Assembly: GCF_946479685.1 (NCBI RefSeq)
Contig: NZ_CAMLGS010000009.1
Location: 7,509-71,508 of the forward strand
Origin: an uncultured Methylotenera sp.
GTDB taxonomy: Bacteria > Pseudomonadota > Gammaproteobacteria > Burkholderiales > Methylophilaceae
Direction: 5' to 3'
Length of the DNA: 64,000 nt
Shown here: piece after piece, positions 44,230-54,406 of the stretch
How positions within the stretch are numbered: position 1 is the first letter of the stretch
Layout of the letters: the number at the start of each line of letters is the position of its first letter
Position numbers and translations under genes: made by a program
The notes under the pieces: generated by a model
Told to the model about the DNA's origin: nothing
Databases searched by the model: none
What the model saw: the letters and a program-made list of their open reading frames with translations, nothing else

Positions 44230-46726
44230 ACAGCCCTAATAGCTCTTTCCGAGTGACGTTGTGTATTTCAGAGAGTGCATTCGAATTTAGTAATTCAATG
44301 AGATCTGCATAAGTTTTAATCTCAACCCCAGGTCCAAGTAACTCATCAATTTCAATAGCAGCCTCACGCGACGTGCCTAAGTTTATTAGACCAACAACGC
44401 GATCTTTATATGCCCCGATTTCTAAGTAGGAGTGAAGATTGGCTTTGGAGAGTTCCAATCCTCTATCTGCACGCACGTTGTTTAGTAATAGCTGATAACA
44501 ACGTAGAGCATTAGCTAAACGAAACATCACATCTGTATTGATGGTTTTCATTATTTTTCTGATGGCGGAGTTTGTGCTACCAGTAATTCCACGATCTTTA
44601 TTGAATTGAATTTGGTCGGTAATGATTTCTTTGAGACTATCTCCACGAACCCATTTTCGGGCAATTAGACACACGAAGTCTATCGAGTCATTTTCCTTGG
44701 GCGTAAAAATAAAAAACTCATTTAACTTGTAACATACGGCAAGAAGAGTCTCACGTAATTTAGGTGACATGGGATGAGGAAGTGTCCAATCCTCTAATGA
44801 GCCTAAGCTTGATAGAAATTCGTAGAGATTATTCTGCTGAATATAACCTACAGTAGGGTTGGATTCTAAGGTGAATGTCGGGACTTTTAGATTTGCATGT
44901 GCCGTACCAACAGTTTCTACCAGCAACTTGCGAGCAGGGGCACTTAACTGTAGGTCCTCAGCATTGATGGTATTAGCCAAGTTTTCACTGGCAAACTCTC
45001 TGAGAAGTTTGTTGGCTATCGAGTAATGTTTGTACTGATCACTTTGAGAGTTATCATAATTGCCAGTAAGGGCTGACAGAACACTATCCAACTCTTCATT
45101 AAGTGCTTTGAAGTAGGTTGGGATTTTCTTCTCTTCATCTATTTTCTCTTCAAAGTAGTCTTGAACAGTCCACGTCTTATGGTTGAACAGGAATACGTTG
45201 CCAGAAAAGTGTTTTAACATCCTGCCAGCTCTGCCAGTGATGTTATTGAGTTTTACATCTTCAAGCGGTATTGATGGTTCACCAAACACCGGTTGCATGG
45301 GGTTTTCAAGAAACAAGTTCTTGGCAGGTAGGTTAACGCCTTCTGCTAAAGTGCTGGTACAGGCTATGAAGTTGATATATCCACCTTTGACAAGATTCTC
45401 TACCATGATGCGGACTGAGCTTGGTAATGGGCCATAATGAAAGGCAACACCACTCCTTAGATTGTCGGCAAGACTGTAGTCCTCATGAATGAAATTTTCG
45501 ACATAGTTCGCAGCCTCCTCCTGAGAGGAATGTGGGACGTAGTCTGGAATTTCCTGCTTTACTAGGGCAGCAAGGTCATCAGCCATATTTTCACAATAAT
45601 CAGGTCTATTTCTAAAAATGATATTGTTCTGACCTTGACCTAATTTAAACACTACATCAGCGAATTTCGTCCCTTTAAAACCTTTTGGAATTGAGTAAGA
45701 GCAGTTTTCATTGAACAACGATACTTTCAGGTTTGTACCAATGGTATCTACATTCATTAATATCTTGGCAACTGGTGAGTGTTTTGTAATTTGCTTTTTA
45801 AATTTGACTTCTTTGAAAATAGTGCTGAAGGAATCTTGATAACTATCAGACGGCATGCTGATAATGATTTGAGGTAAACTATTCTCTAGTACCTTTTCAA
45901 TTGTGATGTGAAGTAAGACTCCTCTACTTTCATCAGTAATATTATGGGCTTCATCAATAAATAAGTAGTTGAAGTTGATATCACCCTTAAGCATGACTTC
46001 ATGCAGTCTTTCTTGAGTCATGACAAAGAAAGTCTTTGAGCGGAATTGACCGTCCCTTGGGACAGTACAAATCTCAATATCTTTTCCGAGGTCTTGTTCT
46101 TTTATCAGCTCATATAGTTTGCTTGCCACCTCGGTAATGAGCGCTCTTGTCGGCACAACAATTGCAGCAAATGCGCCATCACTTCTCCCAACACTATCAA
46201 GTAAGTAATTTAAAATGATGTGAGTTTTACCTGCTGAAGTTGGTGCTGAAGTAATGACATCCTCACCTGAAACCAGCTGTTCCCATAAGACTCTTTGGAA
46301 ATCAGTCAAGGTAAATTCCATTTCTTCAACGGTGTTTAGGTCACGCCTGAAGTCGTTAAGCGCATGTAGATCAAAACTATATTGGTATTGAACCTCTGGA
46401 TAACGTTCGGTCAATAGGTCTATATTGGGGAAATCTCCGCTACTTGCAAATAGATTATTGGCAATTGGTATTAAAGCAGGATGTTCATTGCCATATAGGT
46501 CCAGTAGCATGGCCAATAGAACCGCACCTTCATCTTTAAAGATTTTATGTTCTGATTTATGAAATATCTGTGCTGCATCAGCTAACTTCTTGATCTCTCC
46601 CTTTTCAAGAGGCTTATTTTTACCAATCAAGTCGGTCACATAAGAGCTGAACAATTGCTGCCTACTTTGGTTGTAGGCATTGCTGTTGATGACTTTTTCG
46701 GAGAGTGTTCGGAAGAATTCACTCAT
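44219..46726 (-). CDS. hamB: Hachiman defence helicase HamB
   Basis: An 835-residue superfamily 2 helicase of the Ski2-like type. Walker A APTSAGKT at 161-168, DEAH box FIDEAHNI (258-261 DEAH), motif V region TSTLAEGVNLPAKN at 457-470, motif VI NNITGRAGRM at 495-503. The C-terminal 300 residues are helical. The gene overlaps the DUF1837 gene upstream by four bases (ATGA), the standard Hachiman order hamA-hamB. In Hachiman the helicase is thought to survey DNA and release the HamA nuclease during phage infection. Confidence 0.88.
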   Translation of the reverse strand: MSEFFRTLSEKVINSNAYNQSRQQLFSSYVTDLIGKNKPLEKGEIKKLADAAQIFHKSEHKIFKDEGAVLLAMLLDLYGNEHPALIPIANNLFASSGDFPNIDLLTERYPEVQYQYSFDLHALNDFRRDLNTVEEMEFTLTDFQRVLWEQLVSGEDVITSAPTSAGKTHIILNYLLDSVGRSDGAFAAIVVPTRALITEVASKLYELIKEQDLGKDIEICTVPRDGQFRSKTFFVMTQERLHEVMLKGDINFNYLFIDEAHNITDESRGVLLHITIEKVLENSLPQIIISMPSDSYQDSFSTIFKEVKFKKQITKHSPVAKILMNVDTIGTNLKVSLFNENCSYSIPKGFKGTKFADVVFKLGQGQNNIIFRNRPDYCENMADDLAALVKQEIPDYVPHSSQEEAANYVENFIHEDYSLADNLRSGVAFHYGPLPSSVRIMVENLVKGGYINFIACTSTLAEGVNLPAKNLFLENPMQPVFGEPSIPLEDVKLNNITGRAGRMLKHFSGNVFLFNHKTWTVQDYFEEKIDEEKKIPTYFKALNEELDSVLSALTGNYDNSQSDQYKHYSIANKLLREFASENLANTINAEDLQLSAPARKLLVETVGTAHANLKVPTFTLESNPTVGYIQQNNLYEFLSSLGSLEDWTLPHPMSPKLRETLLAVCYKLNEFFIFTPKENDSIDFVCLIARKWVRGDSLKEIITDQIQFNKDRGITGSTNSAIRKIMKTINTDVMFRLANALRCYQLLLNNVRADRGLELSKANLHSYLEIGAYKDRVVGLINLGTSREAAIEIDELLGPGVEIKTYADLIELLNSNALSEIHNVTRKELLGLFKH

Positions 46727-47613
46727 TTAGTTATCCCCATATAAGAAATAAACTCCTTAGTGAGCTCTTCTAAGCAAGTGAAAGGGAGCATCAAAAGGAT
46801 AGTTTTGTCGCAACTCAAATCTTGTTTTTTTAACTTTGAGTAGAAGTCTTCAACGTAGTCTGTGGCTTTTGCCTTATATGCTTCAATAAATTTTGCTTCA
46901 TCTATCATTAATTCAGGCTGTGTAAATCCGATAAAGCAAGGCGAGTGAATCACATCAGTAAAATCGTTACCTCCAAATGGGTCCAGTAATTCTAGCAATT
47001 CGTTTTTGGTTTCTGGCGTAATGCCCGGAAAGTCCAAATGCGAATCTATAAGGTTAAATTCATGTTCGAATTTTCCTTGAGCATTTTTGATCGATTCAGT
47101 AGCACTCAGTGCAGCAGATTTAAAGTTTTTATGTAGTTTAGATTCGCCTAAGAATACTCTGAATGCACCATCAATATATTGACCATGCACAGCATCGGCT
47201 CCATGTGCATGCACTTGGCCAGAGCCCTTCGCAGATATCTTGCTAATTAATTTAGGAGCACTTAGGTAAACGTCCAGTAATGTGAACAAAATTAGTTCAC
47301 CAAGAGCACCTTGCGCAGTATTGGCTTTGAGAAAACTTGCAGATTTTTTGAATAGGCTTTCAGGAGAGCGAGGATTTTTTAGTCCTAACTTCTCTTCTAT
47401 GTCTCTACAGGAAAGAACAAAATTTGTGAGAATCCCATCTTTAATTTTTTCAAAAAAATCTAGATGAGATGTCTTTCCACCAGCAATAGGAAGGTAAACG
47501 AGGAGTGTCTGTACAGCTGTACCATCACCTAGCGTGTGAGTAAACTCAACCTCTTTTAGAATCTGTTTGATCTCATCAGCATTTTTTAATTGGGATTGAA
47601 GTTTTTTCTCCAT
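46723..47613 (-). CDS. hamA: Hachiman defence nuclease HamA (DUF1837)
   Basis: A 296-residue DUF1837 protein with a PD-(D/E)XK nuclease layout: Glu106 in GALGELILF, Asp140 in HGADAVHG, and Glu157-x-Lys159 in LGESKLH. These are the expected catalytic residues and all are present, so it should be an active DNase. It is the first gene of the hamA-hamB operon. Hachiman protects against many phages by degrading DNA, with loss of the infected cell. The gene pair is complete here. Confidence 0.88.
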   Translation of the reverse strand: MEKKLQSQLKNADEIKQILKEVEFTHTLGDGTAVQTLLVYLPIAGGKTSHLDFFEKIKDGILTNFVLSCRDIEEKLGLKNPRSPESLFKKSASFLKANTAQGALGELILFTLLDVYLSAPKLISKISAKGSGQVHAHGADAVHGQYIDGAFRVFLGESKLHKNFKSAALSATESIKNAQGKFEHEFNLIDSHLDFPGITPETKNELLELLDPFGGNDFTDVIHSPCFIGFTQPELMIDEAKFIEAYKAKATDYVEDFYSKLKKQDLSCDKTILLMLPFTCLEELTKEFISYMGITK

Positions 47614-48078
47614 GGATCTTTCCCCAAATCACTTCGCAATCGCTTATTAATTATTAGAGTTTTTATTGAACTCACCTCTGCAAGATGCCAAGATGAGAGT
47701 TCAAACGAACCAATTTGTATCCATTGACACTTCTTCCATATGACAACCTTACCATTCTTATTTTTATTGTCCTGTACTTCTAATTTAATTTAGATAGCAA
47801 AGCGATTCTAGACTAAGTTGCTTTGGATGGGAAATTTTGATTTTGAATGTCCTCTTGGGGCCAATTTTTATGCTTTAGTTAAAGAATACACAGCTAATAG
47901 ATTAGTGCTTAAATTTCTAGCCTACAGCTCAAGCGACACCCTAAAAACTAACAACGCTTTCTCCATGCATAATTTTTATTCACCCGTCACAAGCCTTTTA
48001 TTTCACTCAAAAGCCCATCTAGACTTGCTTTTCGTTCAAAACCTACTACAACTAAATTAAGGCTAAGATCAAGCAAGG
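47614..48078. other. AT-rich gene-free stretch upstream of hamA
   Basis: I see no credible gene here. It must hold the hamA promoter on the minus strand, near 47640-47760, but I cannot place it with confidence. Confidence 0.4.
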
Positions 48079-48180
48079 TTAACCAATTGCCCGTGTTAAA
48101 TATCGGCAATTGTTAATTTGGGCGCTGCCCAATCCCAGTGTTTGACACGTCTATCGGTATAAAAATAATAAGGAGCCGAG
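48079..48180 (+). other. Candidate origin of transfer (oriT)
   Basis: Just upstream of mobC lie a perfect 8-bp inverted repeat CAATTGCC/GGCAATTG (48084-48091 and 48105-48112, extended by near-matching TTAAC/GTTAA on each side) and a second short hairpin GGGC-GCT-GCCC (48120-48130). These are followed by an unpaired stretch. An inverted repeat next to a nick region immediately before mobC and the relaxase is the common oriT arrangement. The nick site cannot be assigned. Confidence 0.5.
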
Positions 48181-48181
48181 G

Positions 48182-48577
48182 ATGGTAAGTAGAATTAAAT
48201 TGAAGAACGGACAAGCAGGACCTGATGGCAATAGTTTCTTACGTGACAAAAGAGTAGAAATTAGGGTATGCCAGCAAGAGTATGAAAAACTAGAAAAGCA
48301 CGCCTTAGAAGCTGGCTATTTAAATGTAGCTCAATATTTACGTGAATCTGGCTTAACCCGTAAGCAAATCACCTCCCCTTCCACGAAGCAAAAAGAGAAT
48401 AACCAATGGCTGTATGAAATCAATCGTATAGGTAATAACGTCAATCAGATTGCAAGGCACCTAAACCAAGGCAAAGTACCTGATGAAGAAATGCTAATGC
48501 TCTTATTACAAATACAAGACATGGCTCAAGACACCCTTAAAGAAGCGCTAAAATCAGATAATGAGGACATCGTATGA
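48182..48577 (+). CDS. mobC: MobC-like mobilisation accessory protein
   Basis: A 131-residue protein with a ribbon-helix-helix-like N-terminal part (KRVEIRVCQQEYEKLEKHA, then NVAQYLRESGL) and the MobC signature INRIGNNVNQIARHLNQGK at about 80-98. MobC binds oriT and helps the relaxase to open the DNA. It has an AAGGAG-type ribosome site and overlaps the relaxase gene by four bases. Confidence 0.85.
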   Translation: MVSRIKLKNGQAGPDGNSFLRDKRVEIRVCQQEYEKLEKHALEAGYLNVAQYLRESGLTRKQITSPSTKQKENNQWLYEINRIGNNVNQIARHLNQGKVPDEEMLMLLLQIQDMAQDTLKEALKSDNEDIV

Positions 48578-49929
48578 TTGTGCGAATCTTCAAATCAGGC
48601 GTGTCAAATGGCGAATCGCCAGTCAAGTATTTGCTTGGTAATACAGACCATGCAGGCAATGAACGTGCAGTAAAACCTGAAATATTAGAAGGCAATCCCC
48701 AAACTACAATTTCTGTCATCAATTCTATCCAGCGCAAATATAAATACATATCTGGCTGTATAAGCTTTAGGGATTCAGAAAAACCAACCAGATCCCAGCT
48801 TTACGAAATTATTGATGATTTTAAAAAGACCTTTTGTCCAGGTCTCACTGGTGATAATTTCAATAGCTTATTTGTATTACATCAAGACAAAGGCAACACT
48901 GAGATTCACTTTGTGTTTCCTAACCAAATTTTAGCTAATAGCGCTCATGGTGCTGGCCGTAGATTTAACATCCACCCACCTGGAAAACAAAACATCCAAT
49001 TCTTTGAGTCGTTTGTCAAAGTCACCAATCAAAAATTAGGCTATGCACAAGTAATTCCAGATCCACTAAAAATAGCATTTACTGATTTTGAACGTAAAAC
49101 TCCTGAAGGCAAGAAAGACAAATCCAATAAACGTTGGATACAGCGAAGCATTATCCAAGCGATTCATAAAGGCGACATTAAAAACAGAGATGACCTTTGC
49201 AAACATTTAGATGAGAACTTAGGAGTAACCGTTACAAGACAAGGCAAAGATTACTTATCGGTAAAGCTACCCGGAGCATTAAAAGCTAAACGATTACGAG
49301 GTGCTTTATACGGTGAAGATGCCAACTATCAAGAGTTGATTAAACAATCCATAGCATCTAAACAACCCTATTACTTAAATCCCACAGAATTTAAGGCAGA
49401 GCAAACCAAGCTTAATTCTTTTATACACGCCCGTGAGCAATTCAATATCAAAGCTTATTTAACAGCCAGACCCATGAGAAGGTTTGCAAAGAAAGTAAAT
49501 CCAATACTAACAACTACAACAAGGAGAAACCCAATGGCAAAAACTAACCATCTAACAGTAATGAAAAGAATTATTCTTGAAGCCTTACTCACTACAAGAA
49601 AAAAATCTGTGCCACCAACACCTTCAAGAGTTATGCCCGACATGAAAACTACAATGAGTAACGTGGCAAGCATCAGAGATAAAGGACTTGGGGTTACTAA
49701 ATCTCCAGCAACTCTTGATCTGGATGCATTAAAGATGACTATCGCAGAAGTTGAAACGAACATGCATGAAGCTATTGGAAAAATGAATAAAGCCAGGAAT
49801 CCGATTGAGTCAGCAAGATTAAAGCAGCGTGTTATCCAACTGAAGATTCAACTAGAAAAACTATATGCTGAGATGAGGGCAATACAGATTAAATTTGGAT
49901 TGAGTATAAGTACGCCAAAACCAAAATAA
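48574..49929 (+). CDS. Relaxase (MobA/VirD2 type)
   Basis: A 451-residue relaxase. The metal-binding motif HQDKGNTEIH at 103-112 corresponds to HxDxxxxxxH of MOBP-type relaxases, with one of the three usual His replaced by Glu; a candidate nucleophile Tyr19 sits in SPVKYLLG. It nicks one strand at oriT and leads it into a recipient. The C-terminal 150 residues are basic and helical. No coupling protein or type IV secretion gene is present, so mobilisation needs a helper. Confidence 0.85.
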   Translation: MIVRIFKSGVSNGESPVKYLLGNTDHAGNERAVKPEILEGNPQTTISVINSIQRKYKYISGCISFRDSEKPTRSQLYEIIDDFKKTFCPGLTGDNFNSLFVLHQDKGNTEIHFVFPNQILANSAHGAGRRFNIHPPGKQNIQFFESFVKVTNQKLGYAQVIPDPLKIAFTDFERKTPEGKKDKSNKRWIQRSIIQAIHKGDIKNRDDLCKHLDENLGVTVTRQGKDYLSVKLPGALKAKRLRGALYGEDANYQELIKQSIASKQPYYLNPTEFKAEQTKLNSFIHAREQFNIKAYLTARPMRRFAKKVNPILTTTTRRNPMAKTNHLTVMKRIILEALLTTRKKSVPPTPSRVMPDMKTTMSNVASIRDKGLGVTKSPATLDLDALKMTIAEVETNMHEAIGKMNKARNPIESARLKQRVIQLKIQLEKLYAEMRAIQIKFGLSISTPKPK

Positions 49930-49963
49930 CGAAACATCAAAAAATGCACTAAAACGGTTAAAC

Positions 49964-49980
49964 TTACATAGATGATGTAA
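49964..49980. promoter_or_regulatory. Inverted repeat before the hsd operon
   Basis: TTACAT-AGATG-ATGTAA is a perfect 6-bp inverted repeat about 50 bases before the hsdM start, in the only gap in front of the operon. It may be an operator; no local regulator can be assigned. Confidence 0.35.
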
Positions 49981-50028
49981 ATAAAAACAATACTTAAAAT
50001 TTAGTGTATTAAAAAATACAGGGATACC

Positions 50029-51570
50029 ATGGCAAAAGAACAAGTAACTAAACAAGAGCCACTAGAAAAACAACTGTGGAAAGCTGCCGACAAACTCCGC
50101 AAAAATATAGATGCAGCCGAATATAAACACATCGTTCTCGGTCTTATATTTCTCAAATATATCTCAGACACCTTTGAGCAGCAATTTGCCAAGTTACAAG
50201 CTGGCGAAGGTGAGTACGCAGGTGCTGATCCTGAAGACAAAGACGAATACGCAGCAGAGAACGTGTTCTTCGTTCCGCAAGATGCGCGCTGGTCTTATCT
50301 ACAATCACAAGCTAAACAACCTGAAATTGGCAAAATGGTGGATAACGCCATGGATGCTATTGAAAAAGAAAATGCATCACTTAAAGGCGTACTCCCAAAA
50401 GTATTCGCACGTGACAATTTAGACCCAGCCAGCCTTGGGCAATTGATTGATTTGGTCAGCAATATTGCTCTGGGTGATGCAAAGTCACGCAGTGCAGATG
50501 TGCTAGGCCATGTATTTGAATATTTTCTTGGTGAATTTGCACTAGCAGAAGGCAAGCAAGGTGGTCAGTTCTATACACCACGTTCTGTTGTTGAGTTATT
50601 GGTTGAAATGCTAGAGCCATACAATGGGCGAGTATTTGATCCCTGCTGTGGATCAGGTGGCATGTTTGTGCAAAGTGAAAAGTTTGTAGAAGACCACCAA
50701 GGCAAAGTTAATGACATTTCCATCTACGGACAAGAAAGTAATCAAACCACATGGCGCTTAGCTAAAATGAACCTTGCCATTCGTGGTATTGAAGCTAGCC
50801 AAGTGAAATGGAACAACGAAGGTAGCTTTTTAAACGATGCACACAAAGATTTAAAAGCTGATTACATCATCGCCAATCCACCTTTCAACGTAAGCGACTG
50901 GTCTGGAGAACTACTCCGCACCGATGGCCGCTGGCAATATGGCGTACCGCCCGCTGGCAATGCCAACTTTGCATGGCTGCAACACTTTATCTACCATCTG
51001 GCTCCTACGGGCCAAGCAGGTGTGGTACTGGCAAAAGGCGCACTGACCAGCAAAACTTCGGGTGAAGGCGAAATCCGCAAAGCACTGATTGAGCAAGGCA
51101 ATGTGATTGACTGTATCGTCAATCTACCAGCCAAACTATTCCTTAACACGCAAATCCCCGCTGCCTTATGGTTTATGAGCCGCAACCGTACCAATGGCAA
51201 ATTCAGAAACCGCAGTAACGAGATATTGTTTATTGATGCCCGCAACCTTGGCCACCTGATTAACCGCCGTACCAAAGAGCTAAGCCATGAGGATATTAAA
51301 CAAATCACTGACACTTACCACAATTGGCGCAACCCAAACGGCAACTACCAAGATATTGCGGGCTTTTGCGCATCCGTCAGCTTAGATCGTGTAAAAGATC
51401 TAGACTATGTACTCACACCTGGTCGCTATGTTGGCTTGCCTGATGATGAAGATGACTTCAATTTTACTGAGCGCTTTAACGCCCTAAAAGCAGAATTTGA
51501 GGCACAGTTGATTGAGGAAGATAAGCTCAATAAAGTGATCGCAGAGAACTTGGAGAGGGTGAAGCTGTGA
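50029..51570 (+). CDS. hsdM: Type I restriction-modification methyltransferase subunit
   Basis: A 513-residue HsdM. The N-terminal helical domain ([20 protein letters not shown]) is followed by an adenine-N6 methyltransferase domain with the SAM site [11 protein letters not shown] (DPCCGSGG at 204-211) and the catalytic NPPF at 283-286; [13 protein letters not shown] precedes. It modifies the host copy of the target site and is part of the M2S and R2M2S complexes. An AGGG ribosome site precedes the ATG, and the stop overlaps hsdS. Confidence 0.95.
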   Translation: MAKEQVTKQEPLEKQLWKAADKLRKNIDAAEYKHIVLGLIFLKYISDTFEQQFAKLQAGEGEYAGADPEDKDEYAAENVFFVPQDARWSYLQSQAKQPEIGKMVDNAMDAIEKENASLKGVLPKVFARDNLDPASLGQLIDLVSNIALGDAKSRSADVLGHVFEYFLGEFALAEGKQGGQFYTPRSVVELLVEMLEPYNGRVFDPCCGSGGMFVQSEKFVEDHQGKVNDISIYGQESNQTTWRLAKMNLAIRGIEASQVKWNNEGSFLNDAHKDLKADYIIANPPFNVSDWSGELLRTDGRWQYGVPPAGNANFAWLQHFIYHLAPTGQAGVVLAKGALTSKTSGEGEIRKALIEQGNVIDCIVNLPAKLFLNTQIPAALWFMSRNRTNGKFRNRSNEILFIDARNLGHLINRRTKELSHEDIKQITDTYHNWRNPNGNYQDIAGFCASVSLDRVKDLDYVLTPGRYVGLPDDEDDFNFTERFNALKAEFEAQLIEEDKLNKVIAENLERVKL

Positions 51571-52682
51571 GTGAATTAAAGCCTTGTAAGCTTGGCGATG
51601 TTGTTAGCTTTGGAAATGGTAAATCTCGACCATCAACCCAAGGCAATATCCCAATTTATGGCGGAAACGGCATACTCGGATACTGTGCAGACAGTAACTA
51701 TGATGGGGAGACGATTGTTATTGGTAGAGTAGGCGCATATTGCGGAGCAACATACTACGAAAATCAGCCAATTTGGATTTCTGATAACGCACTTTCTGCA
51801 AAACCAAAAGGGCGAAATAACACAAAGTTTTTCTATTATTTTTTAAAAGATATGGACTTGAATCAGCATGCTGGTGGTTCAAGTCACCCTCTCGTTACTC
51901 AGACACTACTGAACTCTTTAGATGTTGAAGTTGTAGAGTGCCCTGAAGAACAAAAAGCCATCGCCTCAGTCCTCAGCAGTTTAGATGACAAAATCGACCT
52001 GCTACACCGCCAAAACACCACCCTAGAACGCATGGCCGAAACGCTGTTCAGACAGTGGTTTGTAGAAGAGGCGCAGGAGGATTGGATTGAAACAAAAATC
52101 AAAGACTTTGATGTATTGGTATCTGACTTTGTGGCAAACGGAAGCTTTGCATCACTCAAGGAAAATGTAACTTTAGTTACAGATAAAGAAGATTATGCTT
52201 TATTCATAAGAAATACTGACTTAAAGAGCAATTTTTCTACTAAGGTTTATGTAACGGAACACTCCTACAACTTTCTTAGTAAAACAAAGTTATTTGGTGG
52301 TGAGGTTATTATCTCAAGTGTGGGTGATGTTGGCTCAGTTTTTAGGTGTCCTAAATTTAATATTCCAATGACCTTAGGGAATAATGTAATTATGCTTAAG
52401 TCTGAGTTTAATTTGTTTTTTTACTTATTCTTCAAAGGCGATTATGGTCAAAGTTTGATTTACGGAATTACATCAGGAAGTGTTCAAGAAAAGTTTAATA
52501 AAACTGCATTCAGAGATTTAATACTTACCTATCCAAGTATTGAATATATTAAAAACTTTGAACGGGCAGTTGCCCCATGGTTTTCAAGAGTAGATTTAAA
52601 TAAATCACAAATAAAAACCTTAGAAAAACTCCGTGATAACTTGCTGCCCAAGCTGCTGAGCGGTGAGGTGAGGGCAACTTAA
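51567..52682 (+). CDS. hsdS: Type I restriction-modification specificity subunit
   Basis: A 371-residue HsdS with two target recognition domains separated by the conserved helix [20 protein letters not shown] (about 131-150) and ended by the second one, [17 protein letters not shown]. The recognised sequence cannot be read from the protein. It starts with GTG, inside the hsdM stop (GTGA), and its TAA shares a base with the ATG of the next gene, so the three are translationally coupled. Confidence 0.92.
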   Translation: MSELKPCKLGDVVSFGNGKSRPSTQGNIPIYGGNGILGYCADSNYDGETIVIGRVGAYCGATYYENQPIWISDNALSAKPKGRNNTKFFYYFLKDMDLNQHAGGSSHPLVTQTLLNSLDVEVVECPEEQKAIASVLSSLDDKIDLLHRQNTTLERMAETLFRQWFVEEAQEDWIETKIKDFDVLVSDFVANGSFASLKENVTLVTDKEDYALFIRNTDLKSNFSTKVYVTEHSYNFLSKTKLFGGEVIISSVGDVGSVFRCPKFNIPMTLGNNVIMLKSEFNLFFYLFFKGDYGQSLIYGITSGSVQEKFNKTAFRDLILTYPSIEYIKNFERAVAPWFSRVDLNKSQIKTLEKLRDNLLPKLLSGEVRAT

Positions 52683-54385
52683 TGAAGCTACAAAGAATAA
52701 AAATCGAAAAGTTTAGAGGGATTCGTTTATCAGAAATTAACGTGGGGAATGAGTTAGCAATAGTTGGACAAAATAGTGCTGGAAAATCCTCTATATTGCG
52801 AGCGCTCAATGCTTTTTTTAATTTTGATAGTGAGCAAAAATCATTTACCACTGGTCGACATAATTTTCAAAATACATCTACATCTGTTATCGAGGTGGAA
52901 TTCTCAGACGTACCAATCGCGTGTACTTTACCTAGAACGAATGCGAATTCTACAAACTTAATATTGCGCCTGAGATATAAAAAATCTCCAGTTTGGCAGG
53001 TGTATTCTAGTGGCACATGGCAGGCTCTTCAAAGTGATTGGATTGATGAATTAAGGAAATTTATTAAATATGTTTATGTGCCATTAAGAAGAGACCATGA
53101 AGTGTCAGGTTGGGGAGATAATGGTTTACTGAAATCAGCGGTTGATGCATGGATGTTAAGTCATACGAGTAAGCGAGATACTATCAGCCCCCAAGTTTCC
53201 CGACTTGCAAGCTTTATACAAAACGGTGCATTAAAGGGGCTAACCAAACACCTCGATAAAGTAACACCTATTAATGGGAGCTTTGCCTTTAACTTGGAGT
53301 TTGGAGCTCTACCAGATTATCGATTACTAATAAATGAACTGGTATTAAAAATATCTGAAGGAACTATTGTTGTTGACATAGAAGACTGTGGAAGCGGAAC
53401 ACAAAGTTTATCCGCTTTTGCATTGTACTCATATTTAGCTGAGCTTGAAGGTAATACATATATTTTGGGAATTGAAGAGCCTGAACAAAACCTGCACCCA
53501 CAAGCACAGAGAGAACTTCTAAAAAGCCTTAAGAGCCTGCCCATGCAAGTGTTATTTACTACTCACTCTACCGTTATTGTTGATGAGCTAGACCATGATG
53601 AGGTTGTTCTTTGCAGACGTATAAAGTCTTCAACAAGAGATATTGAAATTAATACCACTCAACTTGATAGCGGATTTTGGAGAGAAAATAGCCTCGATAA
53701 GAACAAGTACTATCAATTTTATAAAAGACGAAATTCAGAATTTTTCTTTTCAAATTTTGTGATTTTGACCGAAAGTCCGATTGATGCTGAAATTGTCAAA
53801 AAGCTTTTAATTGATGCGAAAGTTGACCCTATAGAATATGGCGTTTCTATATTAAGTCTAGATGGTGTTGATTCACTACCTTATGCATTTCATCTACTTA
53901 CAGAGTTGAGTTTTTCATTTGCAACAATTGTTGATAAAGACTACTTTTTACCATATTTGAATGATGAGTTAGTTAAGAGTAGAAGTACAAATGGGTTTCC
54001 AAGATACAAGAGAGAATATCAGGCTGGTACGATAATAGATAAATTGCTACCAGGTTTACAAGATAGAAACCAATTACTTAATTTTTTTCATATCAATCAT
54101 TCCAAAGCAATGACAATACTAGAAGAGTTTAATGTTTACTGTTTTAAATGGTCTCTGGAAGTTGATTTGGTAAATTCTGGCCCAGCAAAACAATTCCTCT
54201 ACAGGAAGCTAGGTATTCCTGCGAATCAACAGTCAAGTAAAACCTTATTAGAGCAACATCATAAAGCGTTAAAGCGCCTAGAACACTTGATGCCGACTGT
54301 TAGCTCTTTGAAGCCCACAAACCTTCCTAACTCATACAGTCGAATTAAGAAGTCTCTATCTTTGAAAATAAGAGCAAATAAATGA
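52682..54385 (+). CDS. OLD-like ATPase with TOPRIM nuclease domain inside the hsd operon
   Basis: A 567-residue protein. The ABC-type ATPase domain has Walker A GQNSAGKS at 29-36, signature CGSGTQS at 236-242 and Walker B ILGIEEPEQNLHPQ at 261-274. The C-terminal half is a TOPRIM nuclease (FVILTESPIDAEIV with Glu364; TIVDKDYF with the DxD-like pair at 428-430). This is the layout of overcoming-lysogenization-defect nucleases and of GajA, but no GajB-type helicase is adjacent. Coupled to hsdS, it probably is an added antiviral effector of the operon. Confidence 0.82.
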   Translation: MKLQRIKIEKFRGIRLSEINVGNELAIVGQNSAGKSSILRALNAFFNFDSEQKSFTTGRHNFQNTSTSVIEVEFSDVPIACTLPRTNANSTNLILRLRYKKSPVWQVYSSGTWQALQSDWIDELRKFIKYVYVPLRRDHEVSGWGDNGLLKSAVDAWMLSHTSKRDTISPQVSRLASFIQNGALKGLTKHLDKVTPINGSFAFNLEFGALPDYRLLINELVLKISEGTIVVDIEDCGSGTQSLSAFALYSYLAELEGNTYILGIEEPEQNLHPQAQRELLKSLKSLPMQVLFTTHSTVIVDELDHDEVVLCRRIKSSTRDIEINTTQLDSGFWRENSLDKNKYYQFYKRRNSEFFFSNFVILTESPIDAEIVKKLLIDAKVDPIEYGVSILSLDGVDSLPYAFHLLTELSFSFATIVDKDYFLPYLNDELVKSRSTNGFPRYKREYQAGTIIDKLLPGLQDRNQLLNFFHINHSKAMTILEEFNVYCFKWSLEVDLVNSGPAKQFLYRKLGIPANQQSSKTLLEQHHKALKRLEHLMPTVSSLKPTNLPNSYSRIKKSLSLKIRANK

Positions 54386-54406
54386 TATTTCATTTAAGGA
54401 ACATCA

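Noticed and set aside
47818..48060. An open frame of 80 codons on the plus strand upstream of oriT
   Set aside because: No ribosome site, low-complexity composition, no recognisable motif and it lies in the AT-rich promoter region; I regard it as noncoding.
48574..49929. A complete conjugative element
   Set aside because: Apart from MobC and relaxase there are no coupling protein or type IV secretion genes, so it is at most mobilizable.
52682..54385. A Gabija system (GajA)
   Set aside because: The ATPase/TOPRIM layout fits GajA, but the UvrD-like helicase GajB that defines Gabija is absent on either side; the next gene is RhuM.
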